A stretch of DNA of 64,000 bases. Origin: Posidonia oceanica (Eukaryota > Streptophyta > Magnoliopsida > Alismatales > Posidoniaceae). The position numbers were made by a program, and so were the translations under genes. The notes beneath the pieces are model-generated. The model was not told where the DNA came from and ran no database searches. It saw only the letters and a program-made list of their open reading frames with translations. Location of the stretch: assembly GCA_037176725.1 (NCBI GenBank), contig JAZBRS010000014.1, positions 74,630,501-74,694,500 of the forward strand. Reading direction: 5' to 3'. Positions 1-11,266 of the stretch are shown here, piece by piece; the stretch's first letter is position 1; each line of letters starts with the position of its first letter.

Positions 1-870
1 GGTCTAAATACAAAAGTTTGGAAAAGTTTAGGGCCTTCATGCAAGGATTTTGAAAAAAGGAAGGGCTGTATGCAATTTTGCAAAGGACAGGGCTTAAAAT
101 GCAATTTTCAAAAAGGGTATGCATCAGGACAGGCTTGGAAAACATGTGGCAAGTCAGAATGCAATTTTGAAAACTTTGGGGTCTAAAATGCAATTTTTCC
201 AAAAAAACAGGGTCTTATGGAGTCTGGGAATGCAAGTGGAGGATCTACATGCAATTTTCCAAACATGGGGAGGGGCTAAAATGCAATCTCAGAAGCAAAA
301 CATGCATTTAAATGATTTTTCTAAGGATGCAGAGGATCTATGTGTAATTTTCAAATCATGTAGGGTCAAAAATGCAATTTAATAAGCAAAATATGCACTG
401 AAAACACAGATGGAGGACTGATATGCAATTTTCACAATATGCAGGGGGAAAAATGCAATTTAATAAGCTAAATATGCATGAAAAACGATTACTGTGCATT
501 AGAATGGACCTACATGCAAAAATCAGAAAACAGAGGGAAGAAAATGCAAAGCAACAAGCAAAAGTAAAAAATAAAACCTAAGTTCTACAGTGCAGAGGAT
601 TAAAATGCAAAAACAGAAAATGATAAGGACTTGGAATGCAATTTAATAAGGCAAAGTTATAGCATTAAATCTAATTAAACTACTGCAGGACTTAAATGCA
701 AAAATTAATAGCAGAAGGGCTAAAGTCAAATTTTATACTAAAGGAACGCACAGCAAAAGGACCAAAATGTAAAAACAGAAAACTACAAACATTTCATGCA
801 ATTTAATATGATTTCAGTTCAAAAAACAGCAGATTAAATCAAATAAGGACTGGAATGTAAAATATCAAAA
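1..870. repeat. ATGCAA-word zone of the E1 LTR
   Basis: The words ATGCAATTT and AAATGCAA recur at irregular 30-60 bp spacing with phrases such as 'gggctaaaatgcaatt'. The same zone occurs at 28294-28800 in the same orientation and at 63180-64000 as the reverse complement (TTGCAT with 'ttttagtcc'). It is a diverged internal LTR repeat, not a coding region. Confidence 0.7.
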
Positions 871-3842
871 ACTTAGACCAGATATGCAATATTTACCAGA
901 AAACTAAGCTGAAGGAAAAATAAATCAACAGTAAAACGCCGGTGGCCATGGACACTGTAGCAGCAAGCTGCCAGCGTCCATGAACGCCGGCACAGGGGGC
1001 TTGGGGACGCGCAGACCGGCAGGGGAGCTGCTCCTGGTCCTGACGGAGGTCGGACGGTGCTCGGCGGAGGTTGACGCGGACTGGAACGAGCTGGAGCGGT
1101 CGCCGGAGGTCTGCAGAGCTTCAGAAGCTTCGTCCGGCCGATCGACGCAGCGACGCTGCGTTCTGAGGGCCGGAGAACGTTCCTGAGACCCGTGCGGACC
1201 TGAGGCAACCACCGGAGCTGCGTTCTGCTGGACGGAGCTGCGGGACGACCGGAGAGACTCGCCGGAGAAGATGACCCTGGCCGGAGCTTGACTCGGCGCA
1301 GGAGAGCCGGAGACCCTATTCTAAAGGCTGGAGAAGCAAGAGGGGAGGAAGAGGAGGCTAAGGGAAGTGGAATTTACCTGGTTCCACGTCTGAGATGTCC
1401 TACCAACGACAGTGGCTTCAGAGGTCGCCGGTGGAGTCCGTCCGGTGGTCGACCGGATTTCTAATCAGTGGGTGGTGCAGGTGTTTGTGGTGAAGGTTTC
1501 GGTCTGTGATGGGGGAGAAGGCTGAAGGCTAGGTGTTTCTGAAAGGTGGAGGTCAGGCGAGTAACTTAGGAAGATTTGGGAAGATGGGACGGTCTGTGGT
1601 GGTGGGAATTTCAGGAGAGGAAGTGTTGGGTTGCAGTTGTCTTTTCGGGTGAAAGTTCGGGTGAGCTGGAGTGTTTACAGGGAAGGAAAAGGCTGGGAAA
1701 TGGTGGAGGAGGAATGCTGGTGTTGTGGGTGAATTTGGGGGATGAAAATGGAAGGGAATTCGAGGTTGGAACGGGCTAGTTTCGGGGGAGAAAGAAGGGG
1801 AAGTTCTACTGAATTCAGAGGGTGAAGAAGTGAGAAGTTTGTTGGGGAATTCTCTCTGGATTTCAGCTCTCTCTCTCTCGGAGCGTAAAAAGGCGATGAA
1901 GGAGGTGCTGAACGAGGCTTTTATCAGAGGCTGGAAGCTGTTGGGCGCGAGCTGTGGAATTCAAATTCCACCGGCGCCGTTCACTGCAGCTGAGGGAGAC
2001 GAGCGGTGATCTAACAGGCAGTAATTGCCTCACCGGAAGAGCCGCTGAGAGGCGAGAGAGGAGGAGCGACCTGTTGCTCGATTGGATGGAGAGGGAGAGC
2101 TTGAATTTAAAAAATGAGGAGGGAGTCCTGTGCAGCTTCGCGGGAGGAGAAGGAAGAAGCTGAGGAAGAAGAAGGAAGAAGGAGGAGGAAGAAGGCGGGC
2201 CGGGCCGCAAGACGGAGGAAAAAATAAAAAGAAAAAAGAAAGGAGGAAGGGGTGGACGGGCTGAATTGGGCCTAGCAGAAAAAAGAGAGAAGGATAGGAA
2301 GAAAGAGAGAAAGAAAGGAGAAAAAGAAGAGAAATAAATTAGGTAAAAATAAAATAAAAATAAGTAAAAATATTAGAATGATTATGTTGTGAGTTAGGAT
2401 CTTAATTAGATTTTTTAATGACTGTTTTGGGTTAATTAGTGTGTTTTGGGCTTGATTAGGGTTTTAGGGTTTTGTTTTGTTCTTAATTTGTTTTCCACTT
2501 GATTAAATGTTTGTTAAATCTTTTAAATTGTTTTTTTTTTAAATTGTGTTTTTCTTGTTAAGCATTTAGGATATTAATTAGGATTTTTTAGGATTTATTT
2601 TCAAGTTAATTAGGATTGGTTTTAGGCTTTTAAGTCTTAGTTTTTTAGGGTTTTCTTTTCTTAAGTCTTTTTGAGTTATATTTGATTTTTATTTGTTGAT
2701 TTTTCTTGATGTTTTTAGTTAGGTTTCTCTTGTCTGATTAGGTGTTTTTTAAGTCTTTTTAATGTGTTCTTCATTTTCTTTTTAGTTAAGTTTTTAAATT
2801 GTTCTTTTTTATGTTTGTTAGGTTAAGTCTTTTTTCTTCATTAATTGTTTGTCTTAGTGCCTTTAATTGTTTTACTTCTTTTTAGGGTTTGTTTTTTAAT
2901 TCTTTGAGTAGGGTTTTCACTTTTGGTGAGTTTTGATTTTATTTTAGTTTTTTCCTTGATTTTTCAGTGTTTTCTTTTGATTTGCTTTGCCCTTTTTTAG
3001 TTTGCATGCTTGATTTTCTTTTTGGCTTGATTTAGTTAAGTTTAAGTTTTTTAATTGCTTGTTTAATGTTTTTTAATTGTTTTTCTTAGAGTTCTGGTTT
3101 GTTGCTTTTATGTTTTGGAGTTTCACAGATTTTTAGGGGTTTTTGTAGATTTTTGTAAAAGAGAGAAAAGGAAAGGAGAAGGAGGAAGAAAAGAGAAAAA
3201 GGGAGAAATAAAAAGGAAAGAGATGAGTTTGAGGGAAATGATTTTTTAAAATTCAGGGAAAATGTTAAAAATAAAGTAGAAATAGGCATAAGATAGAGAA
3301 GGGATAGAAGCACAAAGGGGGCCCACAGCCCGACCGGAAAAAGGTCAAGAAGGGGATGAAAAGAGAGATGATAATCAGGAGAGAGAGAGGAGAGAGAAAA
3401 TGATAATCCCGGAGAGAGAAAAGGATAATTTGGGTGAATGGAGGTCTTAAAGGTCTTGGAATAGAATTAAAATTGGTGAGTGGGCAGTCTAGGGTTTGAG
3501 GTGTTGGTTCTGAAGTTTTGGTTTGATTCTGAGAAGGTTTTAGAGGGGTTTCAAGGTGTAGAAAAAGGGTAGTTTCACCTAGGTTTTCTAGGGTTTTTGG
3601 GAACAGTCTAGGTTTGAGATTTTCTAAGTGTTCGGGCAGGTTTGCTAAATGGGTATTGGTGGGTTTTCCTATGGATTTTGGTCAGGTTTTGAGCTTGGGA
3701 AGAGGGGTAAAGGCTTAGGTCAAGTTGGCTAGTTTTGAAGGGTAAAGAAGAGGGTTAGGGTTTGGTTTTGGTTTAGGTTTGAGTCCAGCAATCACTAGGA
3801 GGGCTCCAAATGGTCCAAGCCTGCCAAGATGGGGTGTCAACA
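1..3842 (-). repeat. 3' LTR of E1 (very long, left end outside window)
   Basis: The LTR starts on the minus strand at 3842 with TGTTGACACC, directly after the purine tract, and continues to the window edge, so it is at least 3.84 kb. Positions 1784-3842 align without gaps to 13052-15110 (about 26 differences by eye in 2,059 bases). Reading leftward it has five compositional zones: a telomere-like (CCCTAAA-type) zone 3842-3440, an A-rich zone (T-rich on plus) 3060-2340, a pyrimidine zone (GA-rich on plus) 2340-2160, a CpG-rich zone about 1340-930, and a zone of scattered ATGCAA words 870-1. Short ORFs here are compositional artefacts. Confidence 0.85.
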
Positions 3843-3910
3843 GATGCCCCTCCCTGAGCAAGGTCAAGCGGAGCGAGGCCGCTGCTCAGGGTTGACAAGA
3901 CACCCCATCT
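3827..3910. promoter_or_regulatory. Palindrome spanning the E1 purine tract and 3' LTR start
   Basis: AGATGGGGTGTC at 3827-3838 is the exact reverse complement of GACACCCCATCT at 3899-3910. Inside it CCCTGAGCA (3852-3860) pairs perfectly with TGCTCAGGG (3883-3891). The outer arm lies in the LTR and the inner arm overlaps the purine tract. The same layout is found at 32112-32187 and 40790-40870 in the related elements. Confidence 0.8.
3843..3855 (-). promoter_or_regulatory. Polypurine tract of E1
   Basis: On the minus strand AGGGAGGGGCATC lies immediately before the LTR start TGTTGACACC. In LTR retrotransposons this RNase H-resistant purine tract primes plus-strand DNA synthesis. The same sequence precedes the LTR starts at 32123 and 40802, and a close relative precedes 26771. 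Confidence 0.88.
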
Positions 3911-4424
3911 GACCGGCGGGAGCAGCGATTTGCTATAGGCGTGAGCTACTTATTTGGCGGATGCACCGAAGATCGTAGTCCGTTGCCGTAATGCAAACTG
4001 CAGGGTGCTGATGGATGATGCTAAGTGTGTAATGCATGCTAATGCAAATGCAATGCAAGAGTTAGTACAAAAGTTAGCCAATTAGAGGAGAATGCCGATG
4101 CTGTGCAAGTGACGCCGATGATACTAAAGTAGTATGCAATGCTAGCTGAGAAGATGCAGAGATGATGCATGAGAGAATGCTAAAAGGACGCGATGTGGCG
4201 CAAGGATCTGGCAGAAAGGCCAGACTTACGCGACAAAGCGAGGAAAAACAGGGTGCAGCTCGTCCCCGCCCGGGGAGCGAGCTAGTAGAAGAGAAAAGAG
4301 GGATGCGAGGGGAGAGAGGCCAACTCTCCTATCACAAAAAAAAGGATATGCATGACTTTGCCTTCCTGGGGCAAGGCCACGCTAAAAAGGGTGATAAGGT
4401 GACGGACTTATCGTCCGGATAGTT
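3911..4424. other. Unassigned 3' spacer of E1
   Basis: This stretch between the palindrome and the tandem array is non-coding. It has several ATGCAATG and GATGC words (about 3990-4160) and a CpG-rich patch near 4190-4290. I recognise nothing else in it. Confidence 0.5.
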
Positions 4425-5395
4425 TACGGTCCTATCAACCGGGAGTGATAGTTTAGGTTATCAGCCTAGAGCGATAGTTTAGGTTATCAGCCTGGAGTGA
4501 TAGTTTAGGTTATCAGCCTAGAGCGATAGTTTAGGTTATCAGCCTAGAACAGTTGTGAGTGATAGTTACTGGATATCAGCTGTATAACATGGTTGTGTGG
4601 GATAGTTTACAGTCCTATCAACTGGTAGATAATTTACAGACCTATCAACTGGCGGATAGTTTACAGACCTATCAACTGGCGGATAGTTTACAGACCTATC
4701 AACTGGAAGCCACAAACCATGAGTGATAGTTACTGGGTATCAGCCGTATAACGCGAATGCCGGATAGTTTACAATCCTATCAACTGGAGCGATAGTTTAC
4801 AGACCTATCAACTGGCGGATAGTTTACAGACCTATCAACTGGCGGATAGTTTACAGTCCTATCAACTGGAAATGGCATTGTGAGGGACAGTTACTGGGTG
4901 TCAGCCGTATAACATGATTGCGCGTGATAGTTTAGGATATCAGCCTAACGATAGTTTACAGTCCTATCAACTGGAACGATAGTTTACAGTCCTATCAACT
5001 AGCGGATAGTTTACAGGCCTATCAACTGGAACGCGCAATGATGAGGGATAGTTACTGGATATCAGCCGTATAATGCAATTGCTGGTGATAGTTTAGGATA
5101 TCAGCCTAACGATAGTTTACAGTCCTATCAACTGGCGGATAGTTTACAGACCTATCAACTGGAAACCACAATTGCAAGGGACAGTTACTGGATGTCAGCC
5201 GTATAACACAACTGTGGGCCAACCATGGATCGGCCCAGATGATAGTTTAGGTTATCAGCCTGAGAGTGCTTGATTGTTTGATAGTTTAGGATATCAGCCT
5301 GAGAGTGCTGTGATTGTTGATAGTTTAGGATATCAGCCTGAGAGTGCTTGATTGTTGATAGTTTAGGATATCAGCCTGAGAGTGCTGGATTGTTG
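4425..5395. repeat. Satellite-like array of short hairpin units (about 27 bp)
   Basis: About 35-40 imperfect units follow the pattern GATAGTTTACAGTCCTATC plus AACTGGCG, with a second type GATAGTTTAGGTTATCAGCC. Each unit carries a small inverted repeat (GATAG with CTATC, or GATA with TATC). The two types alternate in blocks, and longer composite units contain 'gatagttactggatatcagc'. The array lies between the PMD ORF and the purine tract of E1, where Tat/Ogre elements are known to have variable tandem repeats. Confidence 0.9.
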
Positions 5396-5815
5396 ATAAG
5401 AGGGGATGAGATAATGATGAGAACTATTGCTAAAGAGGGGGTGAGATCATGATGAGAATGATTGATAAAGAGGGGGATGAGATCATGATGAGAATGATTG
5501 ATAAAGAGGGGGTAAGGTAATGATGAGAACTATTGATAAAGAGGGGGATGAGGTCATGATGAGAATGATTGCTAAAGAGGGGGATGAGATCATGATGAGA
5601 GTTATTGCTAAGAAGGGGGATGAGATCATGATGAGAGTTATTGCTAAAGAGAGGGATGAGGTAATGATGAGAACTATTGATAAAGAGGGGGATGAGGTCA
5701 TGATGAGAACTATTGCTAAAGAGGGGGTGAGATCATGATGAGAATTATTGATTGATAAGATATTAGACTTATTGACCGGCAAAGAGGGGATGAGGTAATG
5801 ATGAGAAGAAATCAT
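5396..5815. repeat. 36-bp tandem repeat, about 11 copies
   Basis: The unit is of the type GATGAGATCATGATGAGAAT followed by GATTGATAAAGAGGGG, period 36 bp. Because 36 is a multiple of three, an open plus-strand frame of 12-residue units appears (5520-5738), but it is antisense to E1 and has no recognisable domain. I regard it as an array, not a gene. Confidence 0.85.
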
Positions 5816-5820
5816 TCTAT

Positions 5821-6120
5821 GACACCAGGAATATCATAGGGGAAAGAGGGGAAGAATAATACCAAGGGGCGATCAAAAGATGCCCCTGGTGTCGAGATGA
5901 CACCAGGGGTTGGCCAACGCGTCCTTGGCATCGAAAGCAGAGGGTGATGACAAGATTGTCGTGCTTGTCAGACGAGTAGTTTGGGGTACCAGCCCACTGG
6001 GGACTCAGCTGGGGATGATCAGCTGAGGAGGATGACAGGTTGACGGACCTTTCGCCGAGCAGTTTGGGGTGCCAGCCCGTTGGGGACTCAGCTGGGGATG
6101 ACCAGCTGAAGATGCCGAAC
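5821..6120. other. Competing hairpins and 85-bp duplication in the E1 3' region
   Basis: CCCCTGGTGTC (5883-5893) pairs perfectly with GACACCAGGGG (5899-5909) across a 5-base loop. The same strand can pair instead with ACCAAGGGGC (5861-5870) or with GACACCAGG (5821-5829). Next comes an approximately 85-bp direct duplication around 5970-6110. Each copy has 'agtttggggt.ccagccc' and a TCAGCT...AGCTGA hairpin. Related arms occur at 33436-33692 and 41105-41152. Confidence 0.75.
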
Positions 6121-6389
6121 GGCGTAGCTTGACGACGTGGGTCCGCAGAGGTTCCGGACTCCGGATTAGGTGCTGAGGACTTTGCTGCGTTGTGATGGCT
6201 GCAAGTCTGGCCAGAGGGCCTGAGATGATGATGATAATGAATATGCAATGCATTGAACAGTCTTGAAGTGCAAGCAGATAGCAGAAACAGTTTTTTCATT
6301 GATAAAGCTTGATGAGTACAATGCCTGTGGCAGGCCAAAAGATGTACAGCATGACTTGAAAGAAGACCACATGATGATTGCACAAGGGC

Positions 6390-7592
6390 CTAGTCAGTTC
6401 GAGCCTTCTTCGACTGTCTGGAGTCGGGGAACAGGGGGCCGCCTGGCGGGACCTCAGTAATAGGCCAGAGCTGTCGGACTTCAGCTTCATATTCTGGGGT
6501 GCATCCCACACCTCTCACAGCTGCAATGTCTGTTGATTGGACCGCATGCTGCATCAGACTAGCAAGCTTCTCGGTTGGGGCAGTTGTGCTGAGAGGGTAC
6601 ATTTGAAGGAGCTCAGGCGCTGTACTGTTGATGAAGGCGCCCTGCTGGAAGCCGAACTGGCGCATAACCCTGATGGGGTGGTACTCTACGCCTGCTGTGA
6701 AGCCTGGTAGAATGATCAGCCGCGTGTCGCGCGCGCTGAAGAAGACAGTAAATGGCTCGGCTACAGAGGGGACAATACGCCAGGTTACAGTGTCGTCAGT
6801 CAGTGCTGATAGCTTCTCGTATTCTTCTTTGACGCTCTTGTCTGTCTTGGCACGGGCGCTGCTGCAGTAAGCTTCAAAGGCATGCACTTGAGGACGCAGG
6901 AGGTTCACTTCTAAGTGCGCAGTTAGCCAGACTTGTATGAGTGCTCCGCAACCGTGGAAGTGGCGGCAGCTATGAGAGATGCGGTCTAGCCCGCGATAGG
7001 TCTCTGCCAGAACAACTGGTGCCAGGTCCATGTGCTGGGTCACCACAGCTAATGCAATCTCTGCAACCTCAATGGCCACCGTTAGTCGGCCATGAGTAAA
7101 GATTAGTTTGCCCAGGAAGTGGGTAACAAATCCTCGGAGCCACAGCTCATCTCCGAGTTCTGCGCGCTTGTTTATGATATCATCGAAGTGCGCAAGGCGA
7201 AGCATAGGTTCAGGCCCACTGGTGCAGATTAGTTTCTGTTGGCAGGTTCGAGTGGGGAGCCCAGTCAGCTGGCTCAGGACCTCGAGATATCCATCTCGCC
7301 TCATGAAAACAGGCGGCCCCATGATTTTGGAGAAGCCGTAGATCCGACGCACTTCTTCTAGTGTAGGTGTCAACTCAGTTTTGCCAAAGCGAAAGACATG
7401 GTGCGCCGGTTTCCAGAATCTTGCGGCGGCACACAGAAGGTGACGGCTGACTTCCACATCAGCAGCCTTCAGTAGTTTAGTTGGGATCCCCCAGAGGCGC
7501 AGCTTCTCACAGTCTTCCTGAGTGAGCCTGCCGATCCATTCTCGCAGGGTTTCCGAGCAGTGTGCTGGAGTTAACAGAGTAGGGAAGCCCAT
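6390..7592 (-). CDS. Plant mobile domain (PMD-like) protein, sense cargo ORF of E1
   Basis: This is an uninterrupted 400-codon ORF, ATG at 7592 and TAG at 6390. Residues 58-81 read RFWKPAHHVFRFGKTELTPT then LEEV, the hallmark region of retroelement-borne plant mobile domains (PMD / DUF7745-like). Further conserved blocks are ELGDELWLRGFVTHFLGKL and the Gly-Val-Glu-Tyr-His-Pro block before the C-terminus. The tail is basic (SKKARTD), possibly nuclear. It is about 60% identical by eye, without gaps over the first 220 residues, to the antisense gene at 47119-48674, whose two introns are absent here. It lies in the same direction as pol and about 1.4 kb after integrase. PMD function in retroelements is unknown; host PMD proteins (MAIN, MAIL1) act in silencing and genome stability. 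It has no stop although the pol beside it has six. Confidence 0.82.
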   Translation of the reverse strand: MGFPTLLTPAHCSETLREWIGRLTQEDCEKLRLWGIPTKLLKAADVEVSRHLLCAAARFWKPAHHVFRFGKTELTPTLEEVRRIYGFSKIMGPPVFMRRDGYLEVLSQLTGLPTRTCQQKLICTSGPEPMLRLAHFDDIINKRAELGDELWLRGFVTHFLGKLIFTHGRLTVAIEVAEIALAVVTQHMDLAPVVLAETYRGLDRISHSCRHFHGCGALIQVWLTAHLEVNLLRPQVHAFEAYCSSARAKTDKSVKEEYEKLSALTDDTVTWRIVPSVAEPFTVFFSARDTRLIILPGFTAGVEYHPIRVMRQFGFQQGAFINSTAPELLQMYPLSTTAPTEKLASLMQHAVQSTDIAAVRGVGCTPEYEAEVRQLWPITEVPPGGPLFPDSRQSKKARTD

Positions 7593-8980
7593 TGCGCAGA
7601 TCGCAGAGATACAGGCTGATAGCTGCAGAGCTTGAAGGTACCTGTTATCTATAAACAGTTAGATTTCGCAGGCATATAATCTTTGATAGAAAGCAGAATC
7701 TGAGGTTGATAAAGTAGTTCCATATGCATCATAGCAGTCAATAACAGAACATAGCAATTAAGCACAAATAACCAAGGGAGATATGCAGCGGTCTTGTAAA
7801 AACGAGGGCGAGGGCCGGCAGGAGATCTGGACCAGCGCAGCTCAAGTGGCGTCAACGCGCTCTACTGGGGAGAAGTACTGTCTCAGAGTCGAAGCGAGTT
7901 GCAGAGCGGAATGATTGCTAGAAGAGGAATGATAGAAGAGGATGCATGTATGCATGATGCAGTGATTAATATGCTTATGAGGTGATTAGTATGCTTAGAT
8001 GGATGAGTATGCTTGGGTGCCCTCAGCATACGGAGTGCTTTGGTGCCTGCTGCAAAGGAAGGGAGTGGTCCCTGACTCACTGGGCCCTACCTAGACTCTT
8101 GGCTTGCTGGTGGCACTCCGGAACAGGTGTTGGCATTATACAGGTGGTAGTGTGGTGAGGACAGGCTGCTTGCCGAACTCTCAAGACCTACACCTATTCT
8201 TTCAGCTCTTTTTTTTTTCTGATTGATTTCTCCCTCATAGGTATGCAGCCTTTCTCTGCCCCTAGCTAGGAGAAGGGAAAGTGTTTCTCTTGAAGAGATG
8301 TGGTAGATTCTCTTAAGCTCGACATGCTGGGGATCTCTAGTAAAGTACGGGGGATAATGGTGCCTGTGTTTTCGGGCTGAAACTTGCCCCCTTTTTTTTT
8401 TCTTTTTCTCTTTTTTTTTGCTTTTGCTTTTTTTTTTCTTCTTTTTTTTTTCAGGCTTTTGCTATCCCCATTTTGGTGGCAAAAGGAGGATGTTTGAAAT
8501 GTAATGGGTCTAGGCTTTGGGTCTGCTGTGTGATGGGTAGAAGGAGCAGGGTTAGACTGCACACCGCTATCTCTAGGGCCGGCTTCTGTCTTCGTCTTCT
8601 GTTCCTTGGATGTGCCCAAACCTAGGTGTCTACTCTCACTTTTTCCAGACTCACATCCTAACATTTTTTTCTCTCAGAGGTGTATGTCCTTGCGAGATTA
8701 GGCGGTTCGCCTGTCCTGATTGGTGGTGGCTCCCTCACTAGCTAAGACATCTGAGTAGTGCCAGGTGAGGTAGGGTGACTCTTTCCAGAGCAGGCAAGCA
8801 CTTCCGGTTTTCATCACCAGGCCATAGATGCAATGCTTGAGAGGATGACGATGATGATTCGAAAAGACAGAATGCAAGAGTTGAAAGGATGACGATGATG
8901 ATTTGAAATAGAGGTTGCGAGAGGTGAGAATGCAAGTGCAAGTGGGAGGAGGGCATCTGCAACGGGGCCGCCTTCGGCTA
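7593..8980. other. Post-integrase spacer of E1
   Basis: No gene is recognised. Positions 8050-8960 resemble 49280-50040 in E3R in the same orientation relative to integrase (for example the block with 'ccctcacta' and 'gacatct.agtagtg' at 8727-8760 and 49812-49850). This shows that the two elements share flanks around oppositely oriented PMD genes. A long pyrimidine run lies at 8385-8455. The lysine-rich ORF on the minus strand there is only its reading frame. Confidence 0.6.
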
Positions 8981-10240
8981 CTAATAATACTTCTTGAGAT
9001 AGCAGAGGTTGACGGGCTCAGATTGCTCGACCTGGTCCATATCCTCAAGAGTTACTGCGCCTCTCGAGAAGATCTGCTTGACCACGAAGGGGCCACGCCA
9101 ATTGGGTCGGAATTTCCCTCGACCATCAGGCAAATGAATGTTGCGCAAGACAAGGTCCCCTGGCTGAAAGTTTCTGGGTTGGACCTTCTTCAAGAATGCT
9201 CTGGCCATCCGCTTCTGATAGCAGTGAGCGTTGTGCATAGCTTGCAGTCTGCGCTCGTCAATTAAGTTCAGTTGGATGCAGCGGTCTTCGACCCATTCTG
9301 CCTCTTCCAACTCAGCTTCCCGCAGGATCCGCAGAGAGGGGATCTCTACTTCAACAGGTAACACTGCTTCCATTCCGTACACCAGAGAGTACGGGGTGGC
9401 TCCTGTAGAGGTCCGGATTGATGTCCTGTACGCCCAGAGTGCGTACGGGAGCTTGTCGTGCCAATCATTGTGGGTTTCTGCCATTTTCTTCAGGATTTTG
9501 ACAATGTTCTTGTTTGTAGACTCCACTGCTCCGTTCATCTGTGGCCGATAGGGTGAGGATCGGTGATGCTTGATCTTGAGACTTTGCAGGAATTCCTCGA
9601 TCCTTTTGGCAATGAAGTTTGTGCCATTATCAGAGATGACTAAGTGTGGGGCCCCATATCGGGCAACAATATTGTTCCTGATAAATTTTTTTGTTGCCAC
9701 AGCGGTGACTGTCCTGTAAGAGGCTGCTTCCACCCACTTGGTAAAGTAATCGATCGCTACCAGAATGTAACGATGACCATTTGAAGCAGCCGGGTGGATG
9801 GTGCCGATGACATCGATCCCCTAGGTGGAGAAAGGCCATGGCGAAGACATGTTGTGCAGCTGATGTGGAGGGGCCTTGATGAAGTTACCATGGATCTGGC
9901 AGTTGTGGCATTTACGCACAAACCGGCAGCAGTCTGCTTCCATGGTCTGCCAGAAATATCCCTGGAGCATGATATTCTTGGCCAGGAGGACGCCGTTCAT
10001 GTGCGAGCCACAGGTCCCCGCATGCACTTGAAGCATCAGCGTGTCAGCCTCCGATTTGTCCAGGCAGTGCAGTAGCATCTGATTATATGACCTTCTGTAC
10101 AGCTGCCCAGCCCCCAACACGTACTTTGACGCCAGACGCACCAGCGTTCTCTTGTCTGCTGCTGCGGTATCGGGAGGAAAAGTGCCGGACTCCAGGAAAG
10201 ATTTTATATCTCGATACCAGGGCTGCTCCTCTGCTGGATC
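8981..10240 (-). pseudogene. E1 integrase (decayed)
   Basis: Retroviral-type integrase, which would join the cDNA to the host chromosome. The zinc-binding part shows VHAGTCGSHMNG and CHNCQ (HHCC type). The catalytic triad is visible as GIDVIG (D), ISDNGTNF (D) and GAVESTNK (E). The C-terminal GPF/Y-like region reads RPNWRGPFVV. An in-frame TAG at 9821 replaces the Trp of PFSTWGID (TGG to TAG; E3R keeps the Trp). After it the frame is open to the TAG at 8981. The natural end is CYLKKYY, as in E3R. Confidence 0.85.
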
Positions 10241-11266
10241 CGCCTCTTCTATGTTCAGGCAATATGCAGGCTGCTCAATGCGAGTAACGGATACATCCAC
10301 TGCACCGTCTTCAAGTATAGTGAGCCAGGATGCCAAAGTTGCCAATGCGTCTGCGTACGCGTTCTTGGCTCTGTTCATGCATGTGAAGCAGATGCTCTCA
10401 AATTCTTCTATCAGCCTCAGCAGGTGTTCGTGATACGGCACAAGCTTGGGATCTTTTGTCCTCCAGTCGCCGTTCACTTAAGAAATTACCAGCATGGCAT
10501 CACCGTGCACATGCAGCTTCTGCGCCTCATGTTCGAGGGCGACTTTCAACCCTAGGATGCATGCTTCATACTCCGCTTCATTGTTTGTGCATGCGAAAGT
10601 CAGCTTCCTCGCGAAGGGAATCATCTGTCCCTGGGGCGTGGTTAGTACTGCGCCTACGCCTCGGCCCTTTTTGTTGACTGCACCATCAAAGTGGAGCTGC
10701 CATTCCTCTTGTTTTTCAGGATTTTTCTGCTCAGAGTCCTCCATTGCAAAGAGAATGTCTTCATCAGGAAACTGTGTCTGGAGGGGTTGGTATTCAGGCA
10801 GAGGAAGGTCAGCAAGACGGTCTGCCATGGCTTGGCCCTTCATGGATTTCTGTGTGACAAAGGTGATGTCGTACTGAGACAATAACACCTGCCACTTAGC
10901 ACATCTGCCTACCATGGCCGGCTTCTGAAATAGGAACTTGATAGGATCATGCCGGCATAAGAGCTGTACTGGGTATGCCATCATGTAGTGCCTTAGTTTC
11001 TGTGCAGCCTAGACAAGGGACAAACAGGTCTTCTCTAGTGTACTGTACCTGGCTTCGCATTCATTAAATTTCTTGCTCAGGTAATAGATGGCGCCCTCCC
11101 TTCTACCAGATTCGTCATGTTGGCCCAAGACGGCGCCCATGGAATGCTGCGTGGTAGAAAGGTAGAGAAGCAAAGGTCTCCCTGGTGTAGGCGGGACCAA
11201 GACAGGAGGCTTGATCAACAGCTGCTTGATCTTGGCAAATGCAGCCTGACACTCCTCGCTCCAGTG
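10241..11266 (-). pseudogene. E1 RNase H plus second (archaeal-type) RNase H
   Basis: The native RNase H (about 11266-10780) contains LLLYLSTTQHSMGAVLGQHD and AIYYLSKKFNECEARYS. The second RNase H (about 10696-10300) has its four acidic residues in HFDGA, NEAEYEA, HGDAMLV and YADALATLA. The dual arrangement is diagnostic for Tat-lineage elements. Stops interrupt the frame at 11009 (TAG for the Trp before AAQKLRHY) and at 10478 (TAA for the Gln before VNG). Confidence 0.85.

Noticed and set aside
4425..5395. Regular short repeats resembling a CRISPR array
   Set aside because: Units are contiguous variants of one another without unique spacers, and the context is a plant retrotransposon. It is a tandem (satellite-like) array.
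5520..5738. Plus-strand repeat protein of 12-residue units
   Set aside because: It only reads a 36-bp tandem array, is antisense to the element, and has no start context or domain.
8266..8664. Lysine-rich minus-strand ORF (132 codons)
   Set aside because: It is produced by the pyrimidine run at 8385-8455 in the post-integrase spacer; the matching E3R spacer has no such ORF.
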